A DNA stretch of 64,000 nucleotides from Brevundimonas intermedia (GTDB taxonomy: Bacteria; Pseudomonadota; Alphaproteobacteria; Caulobacterales; Caulobacteraceae), in the NCBI RefSeq assembly GCF_027922165.1, contig NZ_BSFD01000002.1, forward strand, positions 478,874 through 542,873, given 5' to 3'. A model generated the notes under the pieces. It searched no databases. It worked only from the letters and a program-made list of their open reading frames with translations, and was not told the origin of the DNA. The position numbers and the translations under genes are program-made. Positions 18,359 to 27,133 of the stretch are shown piece after piece; position 1 is the first letter of the stretch; every line of letters starts with the position of its first letter.

Positions 18359-19247
18359 GGCCCAGCGCCTTCAGGGCGCGGCGAGTCGCCTCGGCGATCA
18401 CGGCGTCGCGCTGATCGTCGGTCGCCTCGATCGCGCCGGTGAAATAGGCGGCGACGATGACCGGCGAACCGCTCAGCGGGGTCAGCATGGCGATGTCGTT
18501 AGCCGTGCCGTTGGCGCCGGTCCCGGTCTTGTGGGCGACGGTCCAGCCTTCGGGAACGCCGGCCTTGATCCGGTTCGGACCAGTCGGCGAAGCCGTCAGC
18601 CAGCCGTTCAGCAGGGCGTCGTGTTCCGGCGTCAACCGGTCGCTGAAGGCCATCTCGCGAATATTGGCCAAGGTCTGCTCGGGCAGGCAGGTGTCGCGCG
18701 GGTCGTTGGGCAGGGCGGTGTTCAGGTCCGGCTCCAGGCGCGAGATCACAGTGGTGGTGTCGCCGAACGTCGGCCACCACGAACGCCATACGGCGATTCC
18801 ACCCATTTCGCGGATCAGGATATTGGCGGCCGGATTATCGCTGACCTCGACCGTCGCCTGCATCAGCTCGCGGATCGTCAGGGTGCGGCCGATGGCCAGT
18901 TCGGTGACGGGCGCATGGGAGATCATGTCCGCTGCGGTGATCCGCACGGGGCGGTCCAGCTGTTCCTCGTCCCGCTGCACCCGTTCCAGGGTGGCCGAGG
19001 CCAGGAAGGCTTTGAAGGTCGAGCAGAAAGGGAAACGTTCTTGCGCGCGCCAAAGCACGCGCCGGCTGCTGCCGACATCCAGGGCGGCGAAGCCCAGGCG
19101 GCCGCCGTGGCGCGCCTCCAGATCATTCAGAAAGACCTCCGGCCCTTCATCCGCAGCCGCCTCGATCGGACGGGCCGGTTTACAGCCGATCAGGCCCAGC
19201 GCGCCCGCGCCGGCGATCAGCATCCGCCTGTCCAGCCCGGACTTCAT
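18351..19247 (-). CDS. Class A beta-lactamase, predicted lipoprotein
   Basis: A 298-residue serine beta-lactamase with all class A catalytic motifs: S76-T-F-K79 (SxxK), S136-D-N138, the omega-loop glutamate in LEPDLN (E172) and K240-T-G. The N-terminus has twin arginines (R7, R8) and a lipobox LIGC ending at C22, suggesting a membrane-anchored, possibly Tat-exported enzyme. C75 precedes the catalytic serine, as in carbapenemases of the KPC/SME type, but the partner cysteine after KTG is absent (KTGTG). The spectrum cannot be judged. ATG 19247 lies 2 bases after the flbD stop, and the gene overlaps flhA, so it must share the flagellar transcript. Confidence 0.93.
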   Translation of the reverse strand: MKSGLDRRMLIAGAGALGLIGCKPARPIEAAADEGPEVFLNDLEARHGGRLGFAALDVGSSRRVLWRAQERFPFCSTFKAFLASATLERVQRDEEQLDRPVRITAADMISHAPVTELAIGRTLTIRELMQATVEVSDNPAANILIREMGGIAVWRSWWPTFGDTTTVISRLEPDLNTALPNDPRDTCLPEQTLANIREMAFSDRLTPEHDALLNGWLTASPTGPNRIKAGVPEGWTVAHKTGTGANGTANDIAMLTPLSGSPVIVAAYFTGAIEATDDQRDAVIAEATRRALKALGRD

Positions 19248-19249
19248 GA

Positions 19250-20668
19250 TCAGGCCGCATATCCCGAGGCCGACACGCCCGACTGCGGGGCGGGAATGGT
19301 CGTGCCCTCGTCGGCGTATTCGTTCAGCTTGTTGCGCAGGGTGCGGATCGAGATGCCCAGAATATTGGCCGCATGGGTCCGATTGCCCAGGCAGTGGGTC
19401 AGGGTGTCCAGGATCAAGGTCTTTTCCATCGCCGCCACCGTCTGACCGACGAAGCTGCGCGTCACCGCATCGGCCGCCTGGGCCGCGCGGGCGGCGACGC
19501 CGCCTCCGTACGGGTTTTCATGCCCCGCCGAGGCCGCCCCCATCATGCCCGAAGCCGGGGTCAGGGGCTGGCCGTCCGGCAGGCGGATGGCATCGACGTC
19601 GATCTCCGGGCCGGTCGCCAGCAGCACCGCCCGGTGCATGGCGTTTTCCAGCTCGCGGACGTTGCCGGGCCAGCGGTGGGCGCTGATGGCCTGGCGCGCG
19701 CGCGCCGAGATCGGTCGAACCGGCACGCCGTTGGCGGCGGCGTATTTCTTGATGAAATGCTCGGCCAGAACCCCGATGTCGCCCGGACGCTCGCGCAAGG
19801 CCGGCAGACGCAGATTGACGACATTCAGGCGGTACAGCAGGTCTTCCCGGAACGTGCCTTCCGACACAGCGCGGGCCAGATCGCGGTTGGAGGTGGCGAT
19901 GATGCGGATGTTGACGGGCACGGGCTTGGAGCCGCCGACCCGGTCGATCACCCGCTCTTGGATGGCGCGCAGCAGCTTGGCCTGAAGCCGGGCGTCCATC
20001 TCCGAGATTTCGTCCAGCAGCAGGGTTCCGCCGTCGGCCTCTTCGAACTTGCCGATGCGGCGCGCGACGGCGCCGGTGAAGGCGCCCTTCTCGTGCCCGA
20101 ACAGTTCGGATTCCAGCAGGTTGTCGGGAATGGCGGCGCAGTTGACGCTGATGAAGGGGCGTTCCGACCGGCGCGAATTGTCATGCATATAGCGCGCCAT
20201 CACCTCCTTGCCGACGCCGCTTTCGCCGGTGATCAGGATCGAGGCTTCCGAGCGCGCCACCTGATCGGCCAGCTGCAGCACCGCCTTCATCGACGGGTCG
20301 GCCGAGATCATCGGCTTCTCGTCGTCGGCGACAGCGGCCAGAACGGCGGCGATCAGTTCCGCGTCCGGCGGCAGGGGGATGAACTCCTTGGCCCCGGCCT
20401 TGATCGCTGCGGCGGCCTCGCGGGCGTCGGCGTCAACGCCGAAGGCCACGACCGGGACCGTGATCCGTTCCGCCTCGTTCGCGGCGATCAGGGCCGCGAT
20501 GTCGAGCTGGTAATCGACCATCAGCAGATCGGCGCCCTGCCCTCGTCGCAACTGCTCGGTCGCCTGGTCCGCGCGCTCGACGTGGCTGACCTTGGCGCCG
20601 TGCGCCATGGCCATTTTCACCGCCGAAGCGAGCTGTCCGCTCAGTCTGCCTACCACTAGAAGACGCAT
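19250..20668 (-). CDS. flbD: Sigma-54-dependent flagellar regulator FlbD
   Basis: A 472-residue enhancer-binding protein. The N-terminal receiver-like domain (about 1-115) retains an aspartate at D52; in Caulobacter FlbD activity depends on FliX rather than a cognate kinase. The AAA+ domain has Walker A GESGVGKE (148-155), the sigma-54 contact loop GAFTGA (195-200) and Walker B GTLLLDE (214-220). The C-terminus is a FIS-type helix-turn-helix (NRTHAANILGISIRTLRNKL). In Caulobacter FlbD activates late flagellar genes and represses fliF. Immediately followed by the beta-lactamase gene. Confidence 0.95.
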   Translation of the reverse strand: MRLLVVGRLSGQLASAVKMAMAHGAKVSHVERADQATEQLRRGQGADLLMVDYQLDIAALIAANEAERITVPVVAFGVDADAREAAAAIKAGAKEFIPLPPDAELIAAVLAAVADDEKPMISADPSMKAVLQLADQVARSEASILITGESGVGKEVMARYMHDNSRRSERPFISVNCAAIPDNLLESELFGHEKGAFTGAVARRIGKFEEADGGTLLLDEISEMDARLQAKLLRAIQERVIDRVGGSKPVPVNIRIIATSNRDLARAVSEGTFREDLLYRLNVVNLRLPALRERPGDIGVLAEHFIKKYAAANGVPVRPISARARQAISAHRWPGNVRELENAMHRAVLLATGPEIDVDAIRLPDGQPLTPASGMMGAASAGHENPYGGGVAARAAQAADAVTRSFVGQTVAAMEKTLILDTLTHCLGNRTHAANILGISIRTLRNKLNEYADEGTTIPAPQSGVSASGYAA

Positions 20669-20710
20669 TGTTCTTCTCCTCTAAACTTTCATCCGGGTCG
20701 CTTTCGTTCC

Positions 20711-20731
20711 GCCGCGCAGAGCCTGCGCGGC
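20711..20731. other. Stem-loop between fliN and flbD
   Basis: GCCGCGCAG and CTGCGCGGC form a perfect 9-bp stem with a 3-base loop, in the 69-base gap after the fliN stop. There is no T-tract on either strand, so it is unlikely to be a simple terminator. It may set mRNA stability or reduce flow into flbD. Confidence 0.55.
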
Positions 20732-20737
20732 GTCGCC

Positions 20738-21070
20738 TCAGCTCCCCGAGTCCTCGGTCTTGATGATTTCCGTCATGGTCACGCCCAGCCGGTCGTCGAC
20801 GACGACGACCTCGCCGCGCGCGATCAGACGGTTGTTGACGAAGATGTCGATGGCCTCGCCGACCTTGCGGTCCAGCTCCAGCACCGATCCCTTGTTCAGT
20901 TTCAGCAGCTGAGCGACCGACATGTGCGACTTGCCCAGGACCGCTGAAATGTTCACCGGCACCTCGAACACCGTCGCTAGGTCGGCGGCGGTTTTGTCGC
21001 CATGATCATCGACCACGGCCAGGGCGGTGGAGTCGGGGAACTCCTCGAGCGAAAGATCGTCGGAGGCCAT
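20738..21070 (-). CDS. fliN: Flagellar motor switch protein FliN
   Basis: A 110-residue C-ring protein. The SpoA domain covers residues about 35-105, with FEVPVNISAVLGKSHMSVAQ and GSVLELDRKVGEAIDIFVN typical of FliN. It forms the lower C-ring with FliM, which is not in this window. The start codon shares one base with the fliH stop (TGATG), a coupled junction repeated in this operon. Confidence 0.96.
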   Translation of the reverse strand: MASDDLSLEEFPDSTALAVVDDHGDKTAADLATVFEVPVNISAVLGKSHMSVAQLLKLNKGSVLELDRKVGEAIDIFVNNRLIARGEVVVVDDRLGVTMTEIIKTEDSGS

Positions 21071-21717
21071 CAGAAATCACTCCGGTCAGTATTGATAGGG
21101 GGTTCGGCGTGCCCGGCCTCGGCGGCCAGAGCGGCGGTCAGGGCCTCGGCCACGCGCTGGGCCGAGCCTTCCGGATCGTGGTCGGCGCGACCGTCAGCCC
21201 ATTCCAGCTTGAAGGCCGCAAATCCCATGCCCGGCTCGTCGCGGAAGGCGACCACGCCGGTGAAGCCGCTGTCGGCGCAGGCGCGCTCGATCTGAGCGCG
21301 GCCTTCGTCGTCCAGACCGGCCGCGCGGACGACCAGACGCGGCGAGGCGTCGATCTCTTGAGCCAGCGCCTCGAGTGCGGCCCGCAACGGCGCCTGGGGG
21401 AAGCGCTCCAGCGCTGCGCCGCCGATGGCGCGGGCGGCCGCCAGGGCCAGATCGGCCGACTGTTCGCGGTGGGCCTGGGCGACGCCCCGCAGCGACGGCA
21501 TGGCCGCCGCTACGCCCTGGGCGATATTGGTCAGAGCCATGGCGCGAATATTGTCGATCTCGGCCAGCGCCTGTTGACGGGCCTCCAGCTTGGCATGCGC
21601 GACCAGCGCATCGACCTCGGCCGGCATATAGCTGCGCTTGGTCGGCTTCCAGGCGCTTTCGCGCACTACCGAGCCGTCGGCGCTGAACTCTGTATCAAAG
21701 GCGAAGGGCGTGCTCAT
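21070..21717 (-). CDS. fliH: Flagellar assembly protein FliH (FlbE)
   Basis: A 215-residue FliH-type protein, called FlbE in Caulobacter, which binds and restrains the export ATPase FliI. Identification rests on position between fliG and fliN, length, an N-terminal basic segment followed by long helices (about 30-110) and a V-ATPase E-subunit-like C-terminal domain. The sequence itself is poorly conserved in this family. One base separates its start from the fliG stop. Confidence 0.85.
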   Translation of the reverse strand: MSTPFAFDTEFSADGSVVRESAWKPTKRSYMPAEVDALVAHAKLEARQQALAEIDNIRAMALTNIAQGVAAAMPSLRGVAQAHREQSADLALAAARAIGGAALERFPQAPLRAALEALAQEIDASPRLVVRAAGLDDEGRAQIERACADSGFTGVVAFRDEPGMGFAAFKLEWADGRADHDPEGSAQRVAEALTAALAAEAGHAEPPINTDRSDF

Positions 21718-21718
21718 G

Positions 21719-22753
21719 TCAGTAGATCAACTCGTCGTCGGAACCCTGGCCGGCCAGCATGATCTCGCCGCGCGCCGCCAGATCCTTGGCGACCTGCACC
21801 ATGGCCATCTGCGCGGCGTCGACGTCCTTGAGGCGGACCGGGCCCATGGATTCCATATCCTCGCGCATGATTTTCGAGGCGCGTTCGGACATGTTGGAGA
21901 AGAACATTTCGCGCAGCGGCTCGGACGCGCCCTTCAGGGCCAGACCCAGCGAGTCCTTGTCCACCGCGCGGAGCAGGGTCTGAACGCCGCCGGGGTCCAG
22001 CTTGGCCAGGTCCTCGAACACGAACATCAGGGCGCGGATTCGCTCGGCCGACTCGCGGCTACGCTCTTCCAGGGCGCCGATGAAGCGGGCCTCGGTTTGG
22101 CGGTCGAAGCTGTTGAAGATGTCGGCCATCATCTCGTGGCTGTCGCGCTTGGAGGTGCGCGCCAGGTTCGACATGAATTCGGTGCGCAGCGTCGCCTCGA
22201 TCTTGTCCAGGATCTCGCGCTGGACCGGCTCCATCCGCAGCATCCGCTGCACGCATTCCAGAGCGAAGTCTTCCGGCAGGGCCGTCAGCACGCGTGCGGC
22301 GTGGTCGGACTTCACCTTGGACAGAATGACGGCGACGGTCTGGGGATATTCGTTCTTCAGATAGTTGGCGAGGACCGCCTCGTTCACATTGCCCAGCTTG
22401 TCCCACATCGTCCGGCCGGCCGGACCGCGGATTTCCTCCATCAGGCCGTCGACGCGATCCTTGGGCAGGAATGCGGCCAACAGTTTCTGCGTCTGTTCGA
22501 AACTACCGACAACCGCGCCCGAGCCGGCCAGGCCCGAGACGAACTCGATCATCAGGGCTTCGACCGCCTCTGCGGTCACCGAACCCAGGGTAGCCATGGC
22601 CTGGGAGATCTCCTTGACCTCCTCGTCGTCCAGTCGCTCCCACAGGGCGGTGTGATCCTCGCCCAGGGCCAACAGGATGACCGCAGCCTTCTCCGGCCCG
22701 GTCAGCTTATTAGGGTCGTCGATGGAGTTCTTCTTGTTGACGAGCTTCGCCAT
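21719..22753 (-). CDS. fliG: Flagellar motor switch protein FliG
   Basis: A 344-residue rotor protein linking the MS ring (FliF) to the C ring. The N-terminal ([18 protein letters not shown]), middle and C-terminal armadillo-like domains are all present, ending in the charged torque helix region ([20 protein letters not shown]). It overlaps the fliF stop by one base (TGATG), so MS-ring and switch subunits are made from a coupled message. Confidence 0.97.
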   Translation of the reverse strand: MAKLVNKKNSIDDPNKLTGPEKAAVILLALGEDHTALWERLDDEEVKEISQAMATLGSVTAEAVEALMIEFVSGLAGSGAVVGSFEQTQKLLAAFLPKDRVDGLMEEIRGPAGRTMWDKLGNVNEAVLANYLKNEYPQTVAVILSKVKSDHAARVLTALPEDFALECVQRMLRMEPVQREILDKIEATLRTEFMSNLARTSKRDSHEMMADIFNSFDRQTEARFIGALEERSRESAERIRALMFVFEDLAKLDPGGVQTLLRAVDKDSLGLALKGASEPLREMFFSNMSERASKIMREDMESMGPVRLKDVDAAQMAMVQVAKDLAARGEIMLAGQGSDDELIY

Positions 22754-24423
22754 CAGCCTTCCGCCACCCAGCTGCGCAGGATGTTGGCGGCTTCATCGGG
22801 ATGGGCGGCGACGAAATCCGCCACCTTCTTCACCGACGACGCCTTCACCTGCCCCTCGATCCGGGCGATGTCGATCTTCTGGTCCATCTCGTTTGGGGCC
22901 GGCAGTTGCACCAGCTGAGGCTGTCCGTCCGGTCCAATTACCGTCGTTGCGACAGTGGTCACGGGCACGCCGTCCGCGCCGATCGTCGTGGTGGTCACCG
23001 CCCCCCCGCCGCCCGCCGTCTTCAGCAGCGGGCGCAGCACGAAGAAGATCAGCAGCAGGGCGACTACCGCCAGTATGGCCAGCTCGATCAGCCGCATGAT
23101 GTCGGTGCGCGAGAAGTCGATCAGGGACGCCTTGCCTTCCAGTCCTCCGGCGATGCCGGTGTCGTGGTTGAAGCGGACATTGATCACTTCGATCTTGTCG
23201 CCCCGTGCTTCGTCGATGCCCGCAGCGGCGGCCACCAGCGACTTTATCTGGGCGATCTCCTCGGCAGTGCGCGGCGCATAGGTCGGTTCGCCCTTGCCGT
23301 CTGCAGCGGGGGTCCATTTGCCGTCGACCGCGACAGCGACCGCCAGCTTCTTGACCTCGCCCGGCTCCTTGGTCGTCGTCGTGGTGGTGTTGGAGATTTC
23401 GTAGTTGGTCGTCTCGGTGTTCTCGGCGCTGGTCGCGCCGGCCGGTGTATTGGCAGGCGGCGCGCCGCCTGGGATGTTGTTGGCGGCCGTCACACCGCCG
23501 TCGTTCTGGCCGGTCGTATCCGAGGATTGCGAGCCATTGGCGGTGGTCGAACGCACGACTTGACCATCGGGGTCGAACTTCTGCTCCTGGGTGGTGGAGC
23601 GGCTCTGGTCGATGTCGGCTGTGACCTGGACCCGCGCCGCCCCGATGCCGACGACGCCTTCGACGATATCCTTGATCCGCGCCTGCAACTGGGCCTCGGT
23701 ATTGCCCTTGGTCTCGGCGGCCGAGGCGGAGGAGAAGGCCCCATCGTCGGTGCCGGCCGCCAGGGTGCGGTTATTCTGGTCGGCGACGGTGACGCGATCC
23801 GGCTTCAAGTTCGGCACGGAGGAGGCCACCAGATTGCGGATCGCCCGCACCTGATCCGGCGTTAGGTCACGACCACCCAGCCCGACCAAGACAGCCGCAG
23901 TCGGCTCTCCGGCGGCGGCGGTGAACATCTCGCGGCGCGGCATGGTGATATGGACGCGAGCAGCGGTGATGCCCCGCATCGACATGATCGTGCGCGACAA
24001 CTCACCCTGCAGAGCGCGCTGCTCGTTCAGCTGTTGCTGGAATTCGGTCTGCCCCAGCACCGACTGATTATCAAAAATCTCATAGCCGACAGATCCCGAG
24101 GTAACGAGGCCCTTCTCGGCGATCAGCATCCGGGCCGTACCGACATCATCGCGATTGACCATCACGGTCGAGCCGTCGCCCTTGGAGGCGTACTTGATGC
24201 CGGCCTGCTGCAGGGCGGCGGTAATCTCGCCGGCTTCGCGCAGATCTAGGTTGGAATAGAGCAAGGCGTCCGGCGCCTGGCCCATACGCAGCATGACGGC
24301 GACCAGCACGGCGGTCACGCCTGCGGCGACGCCGAGGACCGCAGCCAGACGGCCGATCCCGAACTTCTGCAACGCCGCCGTAAAGCCGCCCACGCGTTCC
24401 CGCCCCAAACTCGCGGAAGACAC
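22753..24423 (-). CDS. fliF: Flagellar MS-ring protein FliF
   Basis: A 556-residue protein of the inner-membrane MS ring, the first structure of flagellar assembly. The N-terminal transmembrane segment is at about 26-47, then the YscJ/FliF domain ([20 protein letters not shown]), ring-building motifs, a low-complexity serine/threonine/asparagine stretch, a second transmembrane segment (about 445-465) and a short cytosolic tail that binds FliG. The start is a GTG at 24423. As the first gene of the operon it would carry the main promoter; a CtrA-like box lies 37 bases upstream. Confidence 0.96.
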   Translation of the reverse strand: MSSASLGRERVGGFTAALQKFGIGRLAAVLGVAAGVTAVLVAVMLRMGQAPDALLYSNLDLREAGEITAALQQAGIKYASKGDGSTVMVNRDDVGTARMLIAEKGLVTSGSVGYEIFDNQSVLGQTEFQQQLNEQRALQGELSRTIMSMRGITAARVHITMPRREMFTAAAGEPTAAVLVGLGGRDLTPDQVRAIRNLVASSVPNLKPDRVTVADQNNRTLAAGTDDGAFSSASAAETKGNTEAQLQARIKDIVEGVVGIGAARVQVTADIDQSRSTTQEQKFDPDGQVVRSTTANGSQSSDTTGQNDGGVTAANNIPGGAPPANTPAGATSAENTETTNYEISNTTTTTTKEPGEVKKLAVAVAVDGKWTPAADGKGEPTYAPRTAEEIAQIKSLVAAAAGIDEARGDKIEVINVRFNHDTGIAGGLEGKASLIDFSRTDIMRLIELAILAVVALLLIFFVLRPLLKTAGGGGAVTTTTIGADGVPVTTVATTVIGPDGQPQLVQLPAPNEMDQKIDIARIEGQVKASSVKKVADFVAAHPDEAANILRSWVAEG

Positions 24424-24458
24424 AGACGCTCCGCTAGGCAGAAAATGCCGCCTGGATG

Positions 24459-24485
24459 GTAAACGTCGCGTTAAGAGACGTTTAC
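24459..24485. promoter_or_regulatory. Inverted repeat with CtrA-like box upstream of fliF
   Basis: GTAAACGTC (24459-24467) and GACGTTTAC (24477-24485) are perfect 9-bp inverted repeats separated by 9 bases. Within them, on the minus strand, TTAA-N7-TTTA (24474-24460) matches 7 of 8 positions of the CtrA consensus TTAA-N7-TTAA. In Caulobacter fliF is a CtrA-activated class II gene, so the location is right. A smaller GGCA-N5-TGCC repeat at 24437-24449 lies between this site and the start and could be an FlbD target, which I cannot verify. Confidence 0.6.
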
Positions 24486-24616
24486 GGGCATCGCCGCCTA
24501 ACGGGAAAACGGGCCAGAACGCCGTTCGCGGGCTTGTGATCTCCTAGCGCCGAACCGAACAGCGACTCGCGCGTATCTTCCGTACACGTTCCCGTCAGAG
24601 GAGCATGGAGGAAGCG

Positions 24617-24742
24617 ATGACGAGCTGGAATCCCGACCACCGCCGCCTGTCCAGCGGAAGCCTGCGCGCCGCCTTGGGCTACGCCGCCGCAGCGGTTCTG
24701 TCAGTCGCAGTCTGGGTCGTTCTGGCCAGCCTCATGGCCTGA
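24617..24742 (+). CDS. 41-residue single-span membrane protein
   Basis: A short open frame with a strong GGAGG Shine-Dalgarno centred about 8 bases upstream of ATG 24617. The product begins MTSWNPDHRRLSSGSLRAAL and ends with a clear hydrophobic helix (about residues 21-41), so it is a small tail-type membrane protein. It is divergent from fliF and its last 11 bases overlap the 3' end of the convergent hydrolase gene. No family is recognised. The case rests on the ribosome-binding site and the composition of the helix. Confidence 0.55.
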   Translation: MTSWNPDHRRLSSGSLRAALGYAAAAVLSVAVWVVLASLMA

Positions 24743-25757
24743 CAGCGGCGGACGTTTTCAATTGAGGCAGGACTTCAGGCGCGCCTGACGGCAGGGGGGC
24801 CGAAGGATCCTTTAGCCAGGACACGACGTCACGATAGACGATCTCTGCCTCGAGATCGCGGTTTAGCAGATGCCAGCCGTTCGGATACCAGGCGGTGCGC
24901 AGGCTCCCGCCCTCGGCCTGAGCGCGCTCCAAGGCGATCCGCATCGGCCCCTTTTTCACGATCTCGTCGTGGGCGCCATACATGAGGATGGCGTCGCCGC
25001 GAATACGACCCAGACTGCGGGACGACGTCTCCATCAGATCGACCAGTCCATAGACGGTGTCGAACCGGGTCGAGAGGATGCTCATCGGATCTCGTCCGTT
25101 ACGGATCAGCTCCAATGTGTTCGACGAGGCATGGATGTCGCGGGTGATGAACTCCGGCGGCTCCAAGGCCACATCGCCCAGGGCGCGGGCGGCGATGTTC
25201 AGGGCCACGCTGTTCAGCGGCCCCTGGGTCGACCAGCCCCACACCCCCGGCGCCAGCAGTATGATCCGGTCCGCGTCCGGCGGATTGTCGGATCCAAAAG
25301 CGGCCGCCGTCACCGATCCCCCCATGCTCTCACCCACGACGGCGATGACAGCGTTCGGGTAGTGGGCGCGAGCGAGGGCCGTGATCTCGCGCAGATCGTC
25401 GGTCATCCGCTGCCGCCCGGCCCAGACGCCTCGTCCCGGCGCCGCGCCGAAGCCGCGTTGGTCATAGGACCAGGTCTCGATCCCCTGCTCGGCCCACCAG
25501 GGCCCCGCCAGACGGAAGCTGGCGTCGTGGTCATTCATGCCGTGCAGAGCCACGATCACGGCCCAAGGCGCATGATCGACCGGCCCCCAACGCAGATAGG
25601 GCAGACGCGCGCCGTCGGACATGACCAGGGCTCGATCCTCGACGTGAGCGCCGGCGAACCCCGGCGGCGGCGTCATCTGCGGCTGGATATGGGGCGTGGC
25701 GCAGGCCGACAGGCCTATCGTCAGAGCCAGCGCGGTGACGGAAACGACGGCTTTCAT
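24732..25757 (-). CDS. Alpha/beta hydrolase lipoprotein (lysophospholipase-like)
   Basis: A 341-residue serine hydrolase. MKAVVSVTALALTIGLSAC is a lipoprotein signal with the lipid-attached cysteine at C19. The nucleophile elbow is GESMGGS (S144), and the acid and base are likely in GAHDEIV and NGWHLL. The fold resembles monoacylglycerol lipase/PldB-type enzymes; the substrate is unproven. The open frame extends to 26048, but the ATG at 25757 overlaps the stop of the glycosylase gene as ATGA and has GAGG 8 bases upstream, so it is chosen. Confidence 0.88.
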   Translation of the reverse strand: MKAVVSVTALALTIGLSACATPHIQPQMTPPPGFAGAHVEDRALVMSDGARLPYLRWGPVDHAPWAVIVALHGMNDHDASFRLAGPWWAEQGIETWSYDQRGFGAAPGRGVWAGRQRMTDDLREITALARAHYPNAVIAVVGESMGGSVTAAAFGSDNPPDADRIILLAPGVWGWSTQGPLNSVALNIAARALGDVALEPPEFITRDIHASSNTLELIRNGRDPMSILSTRFDTVYGLVDLMETSSRSLGRIRGDAILMYGAHDEIVKKGPMRIALERAQAEGGSLRTAWYPNGWHLLNRDLEAEIVYRDVVSWLKDPSAPLPSGAPEVLPQLKTSAAVRP

Positions 25758-26365
25758 GCGCATATCCTCACGGGGGCCATCAAGATCGACCGCACCCGTT
25801 TCCGCAGATAGGGAACCACCTCGTCGTCGAACCAGGGGTTCTTCCTCAGCCAGCCCGTATTGCGCCAAGATGGATGCGGCAGGGGCAGAAGGTCCGGCGC
25901 ATAATCCCGCCAGGCCCGCACCGTCTCGGTCATGCTCGGCTTCGCGCGCCGGCCAAGGGCCCAGGCCTGGGCATAGCCGCCCACTAGCAGGGTCAGCTCC
26001 ATCTGCGGCAGGGCTTCCAGCAACTGCGGTCGCCACAAGTCGGCGCACCGTTTTGGCGGCGGATAGTCGCCGCCTCTCGGCGCTGTGCCCGGATAGCAGA
26101 AGGCCTGGGCCGCCACACCGATGCGACGGGCAGCGTAGAAGGTCTCGTAGTCCAAGCCCATCCAGTCGCGCAGTCGGTCGCCCGACGGATCGGTGAACGG
26201 AAGGCCGCTTTCATGCACCCGCCGTCCCGGCGCCTGGCCGCAGATCAGCAGTCGCGTCTCGGAAAAGACCCGCACCACCGGGCGCGGCGTATGCGGCAGC
26301 ACGCCCGCGCAAGCGCGGCAGGCGCGGATGTCGCTCAGGACTGCGTCGAGATTAGTCGTCATCAT
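25754..26365 (-). CDS. Uracil-DNA glycosylase family protein, probable 4Fe-4S type
   Basis: About 203 residues of the UDG superfamily. LLICGQAPGRRVHESGLPF is the water-activating motif region with GQAPG, and PHPSWRN is the second active-site motif. An N-terminal CRAC (C16, C19) and a later pair of cysteines 17 residues apart (FCYPG to KRCADLW) match the four-cysteine iron-sulfur pattern of family 4/5 enzymes. It probably removes uracil or related damaged bases from DNA. A TTG at 26371 also opens the frame; ATG 26365 or 26362 is more likely. Overlaps the DUF3253 gene by 14 bases. Confidence 0.82.
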   Translation of the reverse strand: MMTTNLDAVLSDIRACRACAGVLPHTPRPVVRVFSETRLLICGQAPGRRVHESGLPFTDPSGDRLRDWMGLDYETFYAARRIGVAAQAFCYPGTAPRGGDYPPPKRCADLWRPQLLEALPQMELTLLVGGYAQAWALGRRAKPSMTETVRAWRDYAPDLLPLPHPSWRNTGWLRKNPWFDDEVVPYLRKRVRSILMAPVRICA

Positions 26366-26654
26366 CCGCAACGACCGGCGGACGGCGGCTCAGGGCCAGG
26401 GCCGTCTCTTCCTCGGTCGCTTGGCGCAGACGCGTCACGCCCCGGAAGTTGTCCGGATCGACCGGCTTGCCCTTCTTGGTGATGGTCAGCTTGCCCTGGC
26501 GCATCAGGCCGAGGGCCGTGGCCCGCACTTTGGGCAGCATACGCTGCCACTGCTCCGGCTGAAGCTCTTTGGCCACTTCAGCCGGCTCTATGCTCTTGCC
26601 TGGCTCAAGCGCAGAAATTTTGTTCAGGATTGCGGTTTCGATAGGATCGCTCAT
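26352..26654 (-). CDS. DUF3253 domain protein
   Basis: A 100-residue protein of the DUF3253 family, with IEPAEVAKELQPEQWQRMLP and GKLTITKKGKPVDPDNFRG as the recognisable parts. The shape, a winged-helix-like basic fold, suggests nucleic-acid contact, but no function is established. The C-terminus is a run of four aspartates. ATG 26654 is chosen (MSDPIETAIL); the frame is open to 26672. It is the first gene of a three-gene overlapping set with the glycosylase and the lipoprotein hydrolase. Confidence 0.82.
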   Translation of the reverse strand: MSDPIETAILNKISALEPGKSIEPAEVAKELQPEQWQRMLPKVRATALGLMRQGKLTITKKGKPVDPDNFRGVTRLRQATEEETALALSRRPPVVADDDD

Positions 26655-26701
26655 TGCGCCTATATGCTGCACAGCGAGACCAGAAGTAAGGCCGAGTCGT
26701 C

Positions 26702-27133
26702 ATGCCGAAGAAAATCACCGTCACCGAGGGCGAATTCGCCGGCTGGCAAACCTATGACCTCCACGACACCTTCGATGTGGTGGTCGGCCCCTTCTACGGC
26801 CGGCTGGACCCCGACGGCCATATGCGCTGCGCCTTCCGCGCCGAGCAAAAACACATGAACGCCGGCGGAAGGATGCACGGCGGCTGTCTTATGACCTTCG
26901 CCGACATCGCCATGTTCCAGATCGCCTATCAGGAGATGGAGGGCGCCTCGGGCGTGACGGTCCAGTTGGACTCCACCTTCATCGACGGCGCTTATGTCGG
27001 CGAACTGATCGAGGCGACCGGCCAGGTCACCAAGGCCGGCAAGAGCCTGATTTTCGTGCGCGGCCAGATCAATACAGGCGAACGCCTGCTGATGACCTTC
27101 TCGGGCGTGATCCGAAAGTTCACGCCGCGGTGA
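26702..27133 (+). CDS. PaaI-family hotdog thioesterase
   Basis: A 143-residue hotdog-fold acyl-CoA thioesterase. The HGG of GGRMHGGCLMTFADIAMFQ is the family active-site turn, and VQLDSTFIDGAYVGELIEA is the typical central strand region. Substrate range is not predictable. It is divergent from the DUF3253 gene, 47 bases apart, and its end overlaps the convergent GH43 gene by 14 bases. Confidence 0.88.
   Translation: MPKKITVTEGEFAGWQTYDLHDTFDVVVGPFYGRLDPDGHMRCAFRAEQKHMNAGGRMHGGCLMTFADIAMFQIAYQEMEGASGVTVQLDSTFIDGAYVGELIEATGQVTKAGKSLIFVRGQINTGERLLMTFSGVIRKFTPR

Noticed and set aside
16469-18442. 657-codon open frame on the plus strand opposite flhA
   Set aside because: It mirrors flhA codons in a GC-rich genome; the product is a low-complexity run of Q, G, D and H with no domain, while flhA on the other strand is unambiguous.
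18351-19247. KPC-like carbapenemase identity for the beta-lactamase
   Set aside because: C75 before the catalytic serine is suggestive, but the partner cysteine after KTG is missing, so no carbapenemase claim can be made.
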